Source: Bradyrhizobium roseum
GTDB lineage: Bacteria > Pseudomonadota > Alphaproteobacteria > Rhizobiales > Xanthobacteraceae
Direction: 5' to 3'
NCBI RefSeq assembly: GCF_030413175.1
Contig: NZ_CP129212.1
Span: 1,426,001 to 1,490,000, forward strand
DNA length: 64,000 nucleotides
Shown here: one piece after another, positions 8,372-16,630 of the stretch
How the letters are laid out: every line of letters starts with the position of its first letter
Position numbering within the stretch: position 1 is the first letter of the stretch
Program-made: the position numbers and the translations under genes
The notes under the pieces: model-generated
Databases searched by the model: none
Told to the model about the DNA's origin: nothing
What the model saw: only the letters and a program-made list of their open reading frames with translations

Positions 8372-9916
8372 TCAGGCGTCCTCGAACAGTGTCTCGACGG
8401 TACGCAACGCGCCGTCGAGCTCGGCACCGTCGGCGTCCTTCAGCGCAATCTTGGTCAGACGCTGCACCCATTCGGCCGCATCGGGCCGGCCGGCCAGACG
8501 CTCGGCCGCCTGCATGACCTTGTCGAATTTCGTTTCGCCGCGCGAATGCGTGTCCGAATAGCCGCCGACGAGACGGCGCGCCTCGCACACGGCGGTCGCG
8601 AGCGGGATGTCGCTTGCAGCGAATTTTTGGGCACGTTGCGCCCATTGATCGAGATGGCGCATCTCTCGGGCGTGCCGCAGCGTGCCCCGGCGAAAGCGCC
8701 GCAGGCCCGCCACGCCATACAGCATCAGGAACGCCAGTGGAGCGGTGGTGCGTAGCCTCCGTCCGCGATCGATCAGACGCGCGAGGCGTTCGCTGCGCTC
8801 GACCTTTTCGCCGAGCAACGGCGGCAACAGCCCCGCCATTTCCTCGATCCGCGGATGAAAGAATTCGGTTATCCCGAGGATCTGGTCATCGCCGGCCCGC
8901 GCCTCCCGGCGCACCCGGTCAAATCGGCCGGCGCGCGTCTTGAGATCCGCGACGCGGATCACGTCGTCATAAGCCATCGCGATCGCGAGATATTTGGCAA
9001 AAGCGTTCATCAGGCCGGTCGCGTCGCGCGGCAGCGGTTCCAGCCGGTCGAGATATTCGCGGCCATAGGCCACGTCCTGATAATCGACGACGCGCTGCAG
9101 ACCGGCCGCGACGATGCCGTGCACTGCTTCCGGCAGTTGCCGCGCCCGCGCGACAAGTGCGTCGTAATCGGCGTGGCCGATCGGTTCGAGGCGCGGAAAG
9201 CGTTTTGCGAGCGGCGGTTTTGCCGTGGGCTTGATCTTGGGGTCCTGCGCGAGCGTGGCGGCGGCCCGTTCGCGGCCGGCGGCGAAGGCGCGCAGGCTGG
9301 CATCGACGCCGACGCCGGCCGCGCGGATCGTCGCTTCAAAATCCGCGGTCGCGAAGGGCAGGGCGCCGGAGCCTGCGAGCGCGCCGAACAGCACCGAGGA
9401 CACCACGCTGCCGGTGGCATCCGCGATCTCGGCCATGTCGAAGGCGATGAAGCGGTTGGCGGCGACGTTCGCCGCCTCGTAGACCTGCGAGGCGTCGGCG
9501 GTACCGTCGCCGGGCGCGGTCTTCTCGACCACGGCCAGGGAGCGATGCGAGGAGCCGATCAATAGCGTGCGGTCGGGCGAGACCAGCCCGCGCAGGATGG
9601 CGCGGCCGGCTTCCATCAATTCGGCGCCGATCACGATGTCGACCTTGCCGGACGCCGGCATCAGCGACAGCACGGGATGACGTTCCGGCCTGCTGGCGTC
9701 GGGCGCGATCATCTCGATGTAGTAGATCGTGGCACCGGTGCGCTGGGCGACGCCGGGCACCGAGGTCGATTGCGCGAACCAGCCGCGCCGCTCGGCCAGC
9801 GCCACGATCCAGTCGACCAGCACGCCGCCGCCCTGGCCGCCCATCGCGAGCACTGCAACGGTAATGGGGCGGGCCTGGCTGAGCGCGACGGAGGAGGGGG
9901 CGACCGAGACGTTCAT
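8372..9916 (-). CDS. iorB: indolepyruvate oxidoreductase beta-subunit family protein with DUF6537-like C-terminal region
   Basis: A 514-residue protein. The N-terminal ~200 residues are the gamma/beta domain of 2-oxoacid:ferredoxin oxidoreductases (VAVLAMGGQGGGVLVDWI, VPGVAQRTGAT). The remaining ~300 residues are the helical extension (DUF6537-like) found in alphaproteobacterial IorB. It overlaps iorA by an ATGA, the usual sign of stoichiometric translation. Together with IorA it would oxidatively decarboxylate an aromatic 2-oxoacid to an acyl-CoA and reduced ferredoxin. In this locus the best candidate substrate is isatinate (2-aminophenylglyoxylate), the product of the isatin-hydrolase-like enzyme; indolepyruvate remains possible. 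Confidence 0.82.
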   Translation of the reverse strand: MNVSVAPSSVALSQARPITVAVLAMGGQGGGVLVDWIVALAERRGWFAQSTSVPGVAQRTGATIYYIEMIAPDASRPERHPVLSLMPASGKVDIVIGAELMEAGRAILRGLVSPDRTLLIGSSHRSLAVVEKTAPGDGTADASQVYEAANVAANRFIAFDMAEIADATGSVVSSVLFGALAGSGALPFATADFEATIRAAGVGVDASLRAFAAGRERAAATLAQDPKIKPTAKPPLAKRFPRLEPIGHADYDALVARARQLPEAVHGIVAAGLQRVVDYQDVAYGREYLDRLEPLPRDATGLMNAFAKYLAIAMAYDDVIRVADLKTRAGRFDRVRREARAGDDQILGITEFFHPRIEEMAGLLPPLLGEKVERSERLARLIDRGRRLRTTAPLAFLMLYGVAGLRRFRRGTLRHAREMRHLDQWAQRAQKFAASDIPLATAVCEARRLVGGYSDTHSRGETKFDKVMQAAERLAGRPDAAEWVQRLTKIALKDADGAELDGALRTVETLFEDA

Positions 9917-12075
9917 GCCGTCTCCTGCTGGAACATGATCCGCCGTCCCGCCCGCCAGCGCTGCAGGGCGCCGATCATGCGCCGCCAGATGCGGTCGAGA
10001 CGCGCTTCGAACGCGGTGGGGTTGGAAACGATGTCGGCGCGGTAGAAGGAGGGACACAGCACGGCCGCATCGGCGACCTCGCCGCAATGGCCGCAGCCGA
10101 CGCAGCTGTTGTCGACGGCGGCGACCGGGTTGTCCTTCAAGGGGTCTGTGGTCGGCTTCACCGACAGCGACGGGCAGCCGGACAACCGAATGCAGGCGTG
10201 ATCGCCGGAACAGGTGTCTTCATCGACGCCAAAACGCTCGCGCACGACGCGTTCGCCGCGCTTGGCGGCGGCCGCCACCAGCGGCTTCACGCGGCGCTGC
10301 TTGTTCAGCATGCACTCCGACGAGGCGACGATGATCTTCGGGCCTTTCTCTTTGGTCGTCAGCGCCTCGCGCAGCGTGTCGCGCATGTGCGAGACGTCGT
10401 AGGTGCGGTCGATCTGGCGTACCCATTTGGCGCCGACGCCCTTCACCGCCTCGACGATCGGATGCTTGGTCGAGCGCGAACGGTTGTCGGCGCGCGAGGA
10501 GGGGATATCCTGGCCGCCGGTCGCGGCGGAGTAATAATTGTCGACCACGACGATGACGCCGTCGTGCTGGTTGAAGACGGCGTTGCCGACGCCGCTGGTC
10601 AGCCCGTTGTGCCAGAAGCCGCCATCGCCCATCATCGAGATCGAGCGCTTGCTGGCAGGAACGTTGAAGGCGGAAGCCGACGCGGGGCCGAGCCCGTAGC
10701 CCATGGTCGTGGCGCCGATATTGAACGGCGGCAGGATCGAGAACAAATGGCAGCCGATATCGGCGGCGATGTGGTGCGGGCCGAGTTCTTTTTCCACGAG
10801 TTTCATCGCGGAGAAGATCGGCCGCTCCGGACAGCCGGTGCAGAAGCCCGGCGGCCGCGGCGGCACCACGTCGGCCAGTGCGCGGATCCTGTCGTCGACC
10901 TCGACCCGGTCGATGTTCGGTGCCCGTGCGGAGGCCGGCAGCACATCCGATCGCCAGCGGCGGATGAAGGCGCCGATCGCAGCGTCCATGACCTGCGCGG
11001 TGTATTCGCCGGCCATCGGAAAGACGTCCTTGCCGTGCAGCCTGGCGGGAATGTCCGCGTTGCGCAGGATCTTGTGCAGCGACTGCTCGATGAATTCGGG
11101 CTGGCCTTCCTCGACCATCAGCACCGCCTTCTTGGTTCGGCAGAACTCGATCACCTCGCGGTCGACGATCGGGTAGGTCACGTTCATCACATAGAGCGGG
11201 ACGCGTGTTTCGCCCCAGATATCGGCAAGGCCGGCCTCGCGCAGCGCGGTGATGACGCCGTTATACATGCCGCCCTGCATGATGATGCCGATATCGTCGA
11301 TATCGCCGTCGAACGTCTCGTTCATGCCGCGCGCATGGATGAATTCGACGGCAGCCGGCCAGCGCTGCTCGATCTTCTCTTTCTCGTGCAGGAACGAAGC
11401 CGGCGGCAGCACGATGCGGTTGGTGTCGCGCGACGGCGTATCGAGCGCGCGGGACAGCGGAAAGCTGGGCCGTACATTGTCGCGGGTGGCAAAGCGGCCA
11501 TGCACATGGCAGGCGCGTATCCGTACCTCCAGCATCACGGGCGTATTCGAAGCCTCGGATAGTTCAAAGGAATCATGCACGGCCTTCACGATCGACGCCA
11601 CGTTGGGCCGCGGATCGACCAGCCAGAGCTGCGACTTCATCGCAAAGGCGTGCGAACGCTCCTGCATGATGGAGGAGCCTTCGCCGTAATCCTCGCCGAT
11701 GATGATGAGCGCGCCACCGGTGACGCCGCCCGAGGACAGGTTGGCGAGCGCGTCGGATGCGACATTGATGCCGACCGGGGCCTTGAAGGTGACCGCACCG
11801 CGGATCGGATACATCACGGAGGCGGCCAGCGTCGCCGCCGCGGTCGCCTCGCTGGCGCTGGATTCGAAATGCACGCCGAGATCGGAAAGGATATCCTGCG
11901 CGTCGGACAGCACGTCCATCAGGTGCGAGATTGGCGCGCCCTGGTAGCCGGCGACATAGCTGACGCCGCATTCGAGCAGTGCTTTTGTAATGGCGAGAAT
12001 GCCTTCGCCGCGAAATTCCTCGCCGGCGCCGAGCTTCAGGTCCTCCACCTCGCGCGCGAAAGAGCGTTCTGCCAT
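9913..12075 (-). CDS. iorA: indolepyruvate:ferredoxin oxidoreductase alpha subunit
   Basis: A 720-residue protein with the full IorA layout: an N-terminal pyrimidine-binding half (GYQGAPISHLMD), the central FCTGCPERPIF motif, a thiamine-diphosphate site (GDGGFWHNGLT, VVDNYYSAATGGQD) and a C-terminal ferredoxin-like segment with CSGDHACIRLSGCP and CVGCGHCG. It uses CoA, thiamine diphosphate and iron-sulfur clusters to decarboxylate aryl 2-oxoacids. The ATG at 12075 has GAGG eight bases upstream; a GTG at 12084 is the alternative. It is the first gene of the seven-gene minus-strand operon ending with the MarR gene. Pairing with an aerobic Rieske oxygenase is notable, since such enzymes are usually oxygen sensitive. 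Confidence 0.87.
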   Translation of the reverse strand: MAERSFAREVEDLKLGAGEEFRGEGILAITKALLECGVSYVAGYQGAPISHLMDVLSDAQDILSDLGVHFESSASEATAAATLAASVMYPIRGAVTFKAPVGINVASDALANLSSGGVTGGALIIIGEDYGEGSSIMQERSHAFAMKSQLWLVDPRPNVASIVKAVHDSFELSEASNTPVMLEVRIRACHVHGRFATRDNVRPSFPLSRALDTPSRDTNRIVLPPASFLHEKEKIEQRWPAAVEFIHARGMNETFDGDIDDIGIIMQGGMYNGVITALREAGLADIWGETRVPLYVMNVTYPIVDREVIEFCRTKKAVLMVEEGQPEFIEQSLHKILRNADIPARLHGKDVFPMAGEYTAQVMDAAIGAFIRRWRSDVLPASARAPNIDRVEVDDRIRALADVVPPRPPGFCTGCPERPIFSAMKLVEKELGPHHIAADIGCHLFSILPPFNIGATTMGYGLGPASASAFNVPASKRSISMMGDGGFWHNGLTSGVGNAVFNQHDGVIVVVDNYYSAATGGQDIPSSRADNRSRSTKHPIVEAVKGVGAKWVRQIDRTYDVSHMRDTLREALTTKEKGPKIIVASSECMLNKQRRVKPLVAAAAKRGERVVRERFGVDEDTCSGDHACIRLSGCPSLSVKPTTDPLKDNPVAAVDNSCVGCGHCGEVADAAVLCPSFYRADIVSNPTAFEARLDRIWRRMIGALQRWRAGRRIMFQQETA

Positions 12076-12118
12076 GCTCGACACCTCGGCCTTGCGGGGA
12101 ACTTCGGACGGCCGGATA

Positions 12119-12150
12119 TAATTTTAGACATCAAACAAAAATGAAGTCAA
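12119..12150 (-). promoter_or_regulatory. promoter of the iorA-iadR operon with operator motif A
   Basis: Read on the minus strand there is a -35 TTGACT (12150-12145), an 18-base spacer and a -10 TAAAAT (12126-12121), about 45 bases upstream of the iorA start. The spacer and -10 are covered by a 21-base motif (12119-12139) with the form TTGTTT-n6-TAAAAT. It recurs at the ridA, racemase and CoA-ligase promoters. A repressor bound here would block RNA polymerase, and the MarR protein encoded at the end of this operon is the obvious candidate. The motif was found by eye. Confidence 0.65.
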
Positions 12151-12266
12151 TCGGACTTGCGGAATGGGGCGCTTCGAAACGGCGTGCGTGCCTTTATCCG
12201 CTATCATGCAGCTTATTTCGTAGGCTTCATGCACAGACCACCGGCGCACGCGCCACGCCGGTTTGC

Positions 12267-12297
12267 TTGACACGATATTTTAGCCATGAAACATTAT
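12267..12297 (+). promoter_or_regulatory. promoter of the ridA operon with operator motif B
   Basis: A perfect -35 TTGACA (12267-12272) is followed 17-19 bases later by AACATT/CATTAT as a weak -10. The 21-base motif B (12275-12295) fills the spacer; on the minus strand it reads TGTTTCATGGCTAAAATAT. It lies 82 bases before the ridA ATG and about 156 bases from motif A, so one regulator could control both divergent operons. The bases between motifs A and B (12151-12266) hold no gene that I can recognise. Confidence 0.6.
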
Positions 12298-12376
12298 TGG
12301 GCGCGCCGCGCTTGATGACTCTCGCCATCGCGGATTCGCGCGACCCGTTGTTTGATCCGCCGCCGCGGAGTGAGAT

Positions 12377-12781
12377 ATGTTCGAGTTCTTGCAGCCGGCC
12401 GGTTGGGCCAGGCCGATCGGTTACGCGAACGGCGTCGCTGCCCGCGGCAAGATGATCTTCGTCGCCGGCCAGATCGGCTGGAACGAACATTGCCAGTTCG
12501 AGTCCGACGATCTGGTGGCGCAGACCAGCCAGACCCTGAAAAATGTTGCCGCCGTCTTGCGCGCCGGTGGTGCCGGGCCCGAGCATATCGTGTCGATGAC
12601 ATGGTTCATGCTCGACCGTAAGGAATATTCGGCACGACTGAAAGAAATCGGTACGGTCTATCGTGACGTCATAGGCCGGCACTTCCCGGCGATGACGGCG
12701 CTGCAGGTCTCGGGGCTGATCGAGGACCGCGCGAAAGTCGAAATCCAGGCGATCGCGGTGATACCTGACCAGATGGACTGA
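12377..12781 (+). CDS. RidA-family enamine/imine deaminase
   Basis: A 134-residue member of the RidA/YjgF family, with GKMIFVAGQIGWN near the N-terminus, a conserved middle TLKNVAAVLRAGGAGPEHIVSMTW and a C-terminal VEIQAIAVIP. GGAGTGAG precedes the ATG. These small trimeric enzymes hydrolyse enamines or imines, and some members act as aminomuconate deaminases in aminoaromatic catabolism. As the first gene before a ring-cleavage cupin and an FAH hydrolase, it may remove the amino group after cleavage of an anthranilate-derived ring. The standard RidA housekeeping role is the alternative. Confidence 0.8.
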   Translation: MFEFLQPAGWARPIGYANGVAARGKMIFVAGQIGWNEHCQFESDDLVAQTSQTLKNVAAVLRAGGAGPEHIVSMTWFMLDRKEYSARLKEIGTVYRDVIGRHFPAMTALQVSGLIEDRAKVEIQAIAVIPDQMD

Positions 12782-12808
12782 AGGCGATGCCAACACACGG
12801 AGGGCGCC

Positions 12809-13936
12809 ATGGCAACCAAGGCTCGTGAAAATCACCGCGAAGACGTGGCCGGACGGGCCAATGTCGAGGATACGCCCGAGCTGCTTGCCTATTACGACGA
12901 ACTTGAAAGACTGGAAGCGGGGGCGCTCTGGACGGTCGCGAACAAGATCGAGCCATGGGCGCCGAAATCATCCTCCGTCCCTGTGTTGTGGCGCTACGAG
13001 GACCTCCGCGCCCACGTGCTGCGGTCCGTCGAACTGGTGTCGCCGGAAAAGGCCGGCCGCCGCGTCATCTATCTGAACAATCCCGGCCGGCGTGACTACG
13101 CCGCCGCGGTCGGCTGGCTCTATTCCGGCTTGCAGGTCATGCATCCGGGCGAGGTTGCATCCGCCCATGCCCACTCGGCTTCCGCGCTTCGCTTCATCAT
13201 GGAGGGCGAGGGCGCCTACACGATCGTCGACGGCCACAAGATGACGCTCGGCGCCAACGACTTCGTGCTGACGCCGAACGGCACTTGGCACGAGCACGGC
13301 GTCTCCGGCGACGGCACGCCGTGCATCTGGCAGGACGGTCTCGACATTCCCCTGGTCAACACGCTGGAAGCCAATTTCTATGTGGTCCACCCCAATTTGC
13401 AGCAGAGCGTCGGCTATCCCGTCGACGACATGACCCACACCTGGGGCAATCCCGGCCTGCGGCCGGCGGGCGCCGAGTGGTCCAAGGGATATTCGCCGCT
13501 GCTGAAATATGAGTGGGGGCCGACCTACGAAGCGCTGCAGCGCTACGCCAAGGCCACTGATGGATCGCCGTATGACGGCGTTCTGATGAACTATGTGAAC
13601 CCGGTGACCGGCGGTCCGGTGATGCAGACGATCGGCGCATCGATGCAGATGCTTCGCCCAGGCGAAAGCACGCGCGCGCATCGCCACACCGGCAGCTTCA
13701 TCTATCAGGTCGCCAAGGGAAGTGGTCACTCGATCATCGACGGCAAGCGCTTCGACTGGAAGGAGCGCGACATCTTTTGCGTGCCGTCCTGGGCCTGGCA
13801 TGAGCACGTGAATGCGTCGGCCAGCGAGGACGCCTGCCTGTTCACGTTCAACGACCTGCCGGTCATGCAGGCGCTTGGGCTCTACCGCGAGGAAGCGTTT
13901 GGCGACAATGGCGGCCGCCAGCCGCTCGTGGCCTAG
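12809..13936 (+). CDS. bicupin ring-cleaving dioxygenase of the gentisate 1,2-dioxygenase family
   Basis: A 375-residue protein with two cupin domains. Candidate Fe(II) ligands are visible in both: H120 and H122 (SAHAHSA) with H161/H163 (WHEH), and H291/H293 (RAHRHTG) with H331/H333 (WHEH). Length and layout match gentisate, salicylate and 5-nitrosalicylate dioxygenases, which open a ring between a carboxyl- and an ortho hydroxyl- or amino-bearing carbon. The next gene encodes a fumarylacetoacetase-fold hydrolase, the usual second step. Because the island points to 2-aminobenzoate chemistry, 5-hydroxyanthranilate is a reasonable substrate to suspect, but no hydroxylase that would make it is visible. 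Start: ATG after GGAGG. Confidence 0.82.
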   Translation: MATKARENHREDVAGRANVEDTPELLAYYDELERLEAGALWTVANKIEPWAPKSSSVPVLWRYEDLRAHVLRSVELVSPEKAGRRVIYLNNPGRRDYAAAVGWLYSGLQVMHPGEVASAHAHSASALRFIMEGEGAYTIVDGHKMTLGANDFVLTPNGTWHEHGVSGDGTPCIWQDGLDIPLVNTLEANFYVVHPNLQQSVGYPVDDMTHTWGNPGLRPAGAEWSKGYSPLLKYEWGPTYEALQRYAKATDGSPYDGVLMNYVNPVTGGPVMQTIGASMQMLRPGESTRAHRHTGSFIYQVAKGSGHSIIDGKRFDWKERDIFCVPSWAWHEHVNASASEDACLFTFNDLPVMQALGLYREEAFGDNGGRQPLVA

Positions 13937-13946
13937 GAGAAATTCG

Positions 13947-14858
13947 GTGCGTCTTGTCACCTATCGCAGCACCATTGAGGCTGCTGCCCGTCTCGGCGCG
14001 ATTGTCGGCGATCTCGTGGTGGACGTCGAGGAGGCCGGTCAGCATACCGGGGTGCCCCTTCCTTCATCGATGCTCGCGTTCATCGATCTGGGGCCGCCCG
14101 CCTTGGCGGCCCTCAGGAAAATTTTGAACGAAGGCAAGGATAACTGGCCGGTAGGCGCCGCACTGCCGCTGGCGAATGTCAGGCTGCTGGCGCCGATACC
14201 GCGTCCGCGCAAGAACATATTTGGCATCGGTCTCAACTATGTCGAGCACGTCGCGGAATCGTCGCGGGCGCTGGACACGGCAAAGGACGTGCCGAAACAG
14301 CCGATCATCTTCTCAAAACCGCCGACCAGCGTGATCGGGCCGGACGAAGCGATCCAGCACAACAAGAAGATCACGCAGCAGCTTGACTGGGAGGTCGAGC
14401 TTGCGGTGGTGATGGGACGGACCGCGCGGCGGGTGTCGGAGGCTGAAGCGCTCGGCTTCGTGTTCGGCTACAGCGTGATGATCGATATCAGCGCCCGGGA
14501 CAATCGCCGTGCCGGCCAGTGGATCTACTCCAAGGGCCAGGACACTTATGCGCCGTTCGGACCGTGCATCGTCACGGCGGATGAAATCACCGATCCGCAC
14601 GCGCTTGATCTCTGGCTGACGGTGAACGGCGTGGAGAAGCAGCGCTCCAACACCCGCCATATGCTGTTCAAGGTGCCGCTCCTGATCGCGGACATTTCGG
14701 CCGCGATGACGCTGGAGCCGGGCGACATCATCGCGACCGGCACGCCCGAGGGCGTCGGCGCCGGACGCTCTCCGCAGGAGTGGCTGTGGCCGGGCGACGT
14801 GGTGGAAGCGGAAGTCACCGGCATCGGCCGGCTGCGCCACCCTGTTGTGGCGATCTGA
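13947..14858 (+). CDS. fumarylacetoacetate hydrolase (FAH) family protein
   Basis: A 303-residue FAH-fold hydrolase or isomerase. Metal-binding acids appear in DWEVELAVVMG (E-x-E) and DISARD, with GIGLNYVEHV and the conserved ATGTPEGVG near the C-terminus. I place the start at the GTG at 13947 because AGGAGA lies seven bases upstream and homology starts at RLVTYRS; an open frame extends into the previous gene. The expected reaction is hydrolysis of the C-C bond of a ring-cleavage product, such as fumarylpyruvate to fumarate and pyruvate. Tight spacing to the bicupin gene supports a shared pathway. Confidence 0.82.
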   Translation: MRLVTYRSTIEAAARLGAIVGDLVVDVEEAGQHTGVPLPSSMLAFIDLGPPALAALRKILNEGKDNWPVGAALPLANVRLLAPIPRPRKNIFGIGLNYVEHVAESSRALDTAKDVPKQPIIFSKPPTSVIGPDEAIQHNKKITQQLDWEVELAVVMGRTARRVSEAEALGFVFGYSVMIDISARDNRRAGQWIYSKGQDTYAPFGPCIVTADEITDPHALDLWLTVNGVEKQRSNTRHMLFKVPLLIADISAAMTLEPGDIIATGTPEGVGAGRSPQEWLWPGDVVEAEVTGIGRLRHPVVAI

Positions 14859-14867
14859 GAGGCCGGC

Positions 14868-15506
14868 ATGATCTTCGACATGGAGACGCTGGAGGCGCAG
14901 AACCGCTACAAGATCCTGACGGCCACGGTGACGCCGCGGCCGATCGCCTGGGTCACCACGATCTCCGCGAGCGGCGTGATCAATGCCGCGCCGTTCAGCT
15001 TCTTCAACGTGATGGGGCATGAACCGCCGACCGTCGCGATCGGACTGCTGGCAGGCTCGGAGCGCTTCAAGGATACGGCGGCCAACATCCTCGATACCGG
15101 GGAATTCGTCGTGAACCTCGTGGGCGAAGCCAACGCCGAGGCTATGAACATCACCTGCATCGATGCGCCGCCGGAGATCGACGAACTCGAGCTCGCAGGA
15201 CTGACGCCGGCCGCCTCGCAGGCGGTGCGCCCGCCGCGCATTGCGGAATCGCCAGTGTCGTTCGAGTGCCGGGTGCTCGCGTCGCTAGTGACGGGGCCGC
15301 GCCAGACCGCGGTCATCGGCCGTATCGTCCGTGCCCATGTCGATGACGCGGTGATTCTGGACCGGGAGCGTTGTCACATCGATACGCCGGCGCTGCACCT
15401 GATCGCTCGTATGCACGGCAGCGGCTGGTATGCGCGCTCCACCGACTTGTTCCAGATCGATCGCCCGAGTTGGGCGGCGTGGCAGGAAAAGAACGTCAAG
15501 GCATAA
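14868..15506 (+). CDS. flavin reductase family (split beta-barrel, DIM6/NTAB-like) protein
   Basis: A 212-residue FMN-binding split-barrel protein. The N-terminal block RYKILTATVTPRPIAWVTTIS and the following NAAPFSFFNVMGHEPPTVAIG are typical of this group. Such proteins reduce FMN or FAD for a separate monooxygenase, or act as stand-alone flavoproteins. No two-component monooxygenase gene is seen in the window, so the partner is elsewhere or the protein has another role. It lies nine bases after the FAH gene and 32 bases before the octopine-dehydrogenase-like gene, clearly within the ridA operon. Confidence 0.78.
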   Translation: MIFDMETLEAQNRYKILTATVTPRPIAWVTTISASGVINAAPFSFFNVMGHEPPTVAIGLLAGSERFKDTAANILDTGEFVVNLVGEANAEAMNITCIDAPPEIDELELAGLTPAASQAVRPPRIAESPVSFECRVLASLVTGPRQTAVIGRIVRAHVDDAVILDRERCHIDTPALHLIARMHGSGWYARSTDLFQIDRPSWAAWQEKNVKA

Positions 15507-15538
15507 TCTGCGTAGCGGGATCTGTAGCGGAGAATAGC

Positions 15539-16630
15539 TTGAAGATTGCAGTATTGGGTGGGGGCAACGGTTCGTTTGCGGCCGCCGGCGATTTCGCCTT
15601 GGCCGGCTACGAAGTCCGGCTGTGGCGGCGAAATGCTGATGATGTCGAGGCCCATCGCGCGCAGGGCGGCGTGATAACGGTCATCGATCGGGCGGGCCAA
15701 CGGGAAACGAGGCCGGCTAAGATCACGTCGGCGATCGCGGAAGCGATCGATGGCGCCGATCTCATCCTGTGTCCGGCACCGGCGTTTGCCCAGCCGGCCA
15801 TCGCCGAGCTCGCCGCGCCGCATCTGCGCGACGGCCAGGTGGTGTTCTTGCCGCCCGGCACGTTCGGTTCCTACCTCTTTGCCCGCGCGGCAAGGGACGC
15901 GGGCAACCGCGCGGAAATTGCGACCGCCGAAACCGGGACGCTGCCGTGGCTCGCGCGCAAGCGGGGACCTTATGCGGTGCGCATCTCGGGCCGGGGCGCG
16001 CGTCTGCCGACCGGCGTGTTTCCGTTGCGTCTCGCCCCTCACGCGCTCGACGTGATCGGGCGCGCTTTTCCGAATGCGATCGAACCCTGTGGCGATGCGC
16101 TGTCAGGCGCGCTGATGAATGCGGGCCCGATCATCCATCCGCCGCTGATCACCATGAACGCCGGCCCGATCGAGCATTTTGAGAAGTGGGACATCCACAA
16201 GGAAGGCACGCAGCCGGCGATTCGCCGCGTCACGGACGCGCTCGATGCCGAGCGCGTCGCCATCCGCGAGGCGCTTGGTTACGGCGGGCCGCATTTTCCG
16301 CTGGCCAACCATTATGCGAAGGACGGCGAACCCTGGATGTATGCGCGCGACGCGCACGACCAGCTCACGGATTCCGGCGACTGGTCCGAACGCCTCGTTC
16401 TCCTCGAACATCGCTACATGCTGGAAGATCTGCGGCTCGGCCTGTCGTTCTTCGACTCGGTGGCTACGCTCGTGGGCGTGCAAACGCCGCTCGTCAAGGC
16501 GTTCCTCGCGATCGGCTCTGCCATTACCGGACAGGATTTTGCGGTGACGGGCCGGACACTCGCTTCGCTCGGCCTTGGCGATCTCGACCGGGCTGCACTG
16601 CAAAACCATCTCGCCGAGGGTTTCCGATGA
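15539..16630 (+). CDS. NAD/NADP octopine/nopaline dehydrogenase family protein
   Basis: A 363-residue two-domain dehydrogenase. The Rossmann motif IAVLGGGNGSFAAAGDFAL is at the extreme N-terminus. The second domain carries ALMNAGPIIHPP and YGGPHFPLANHYAKD, as in octopine dehydrogenase and related opine enzymes. I propose a TTG start at 15539 preceded by GGAG, because no ATG is positioned before the Rossmann motif. Family members reductively couple an amino acid and a 2-oxoacid or oxidise 2-hydroxyacids. The role in this operon is unclear. It overlaps the next gene by ATGA, so the two are translationally coupled. Confidence 0.75.
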   Translation: MKIAVLGGGNGSFAAAGDFALAGYEVRLWRRNADDVEAHRAQGGVITVIDRAGQRETRPAKITSAIAEAIDGADLILCPAPAFAQPAIAELAAPHLRDGQVVFLPPGTFGSYLFARAARDAGNRAEIATAETGTLPWLARKRGPYAVRISGRGARLPTGVFPLRLAPHALDVIGRAFPNAIEPCGDALSGALMNAGPIIHPPLITMNAGPIEHFEKWDIHKEGTQPAIRRVTDALDAERVAIREALGYGGPHFPLANHYAKDGEPWMYARDAHDQLTDSGDWSERLVLLEHRYMLEDLRLGLSFFDSVATLVGVQTPLVKAFLAIGSAITGQDFAVTGRTLASLGLGDLDRAALQNHLAEGFR

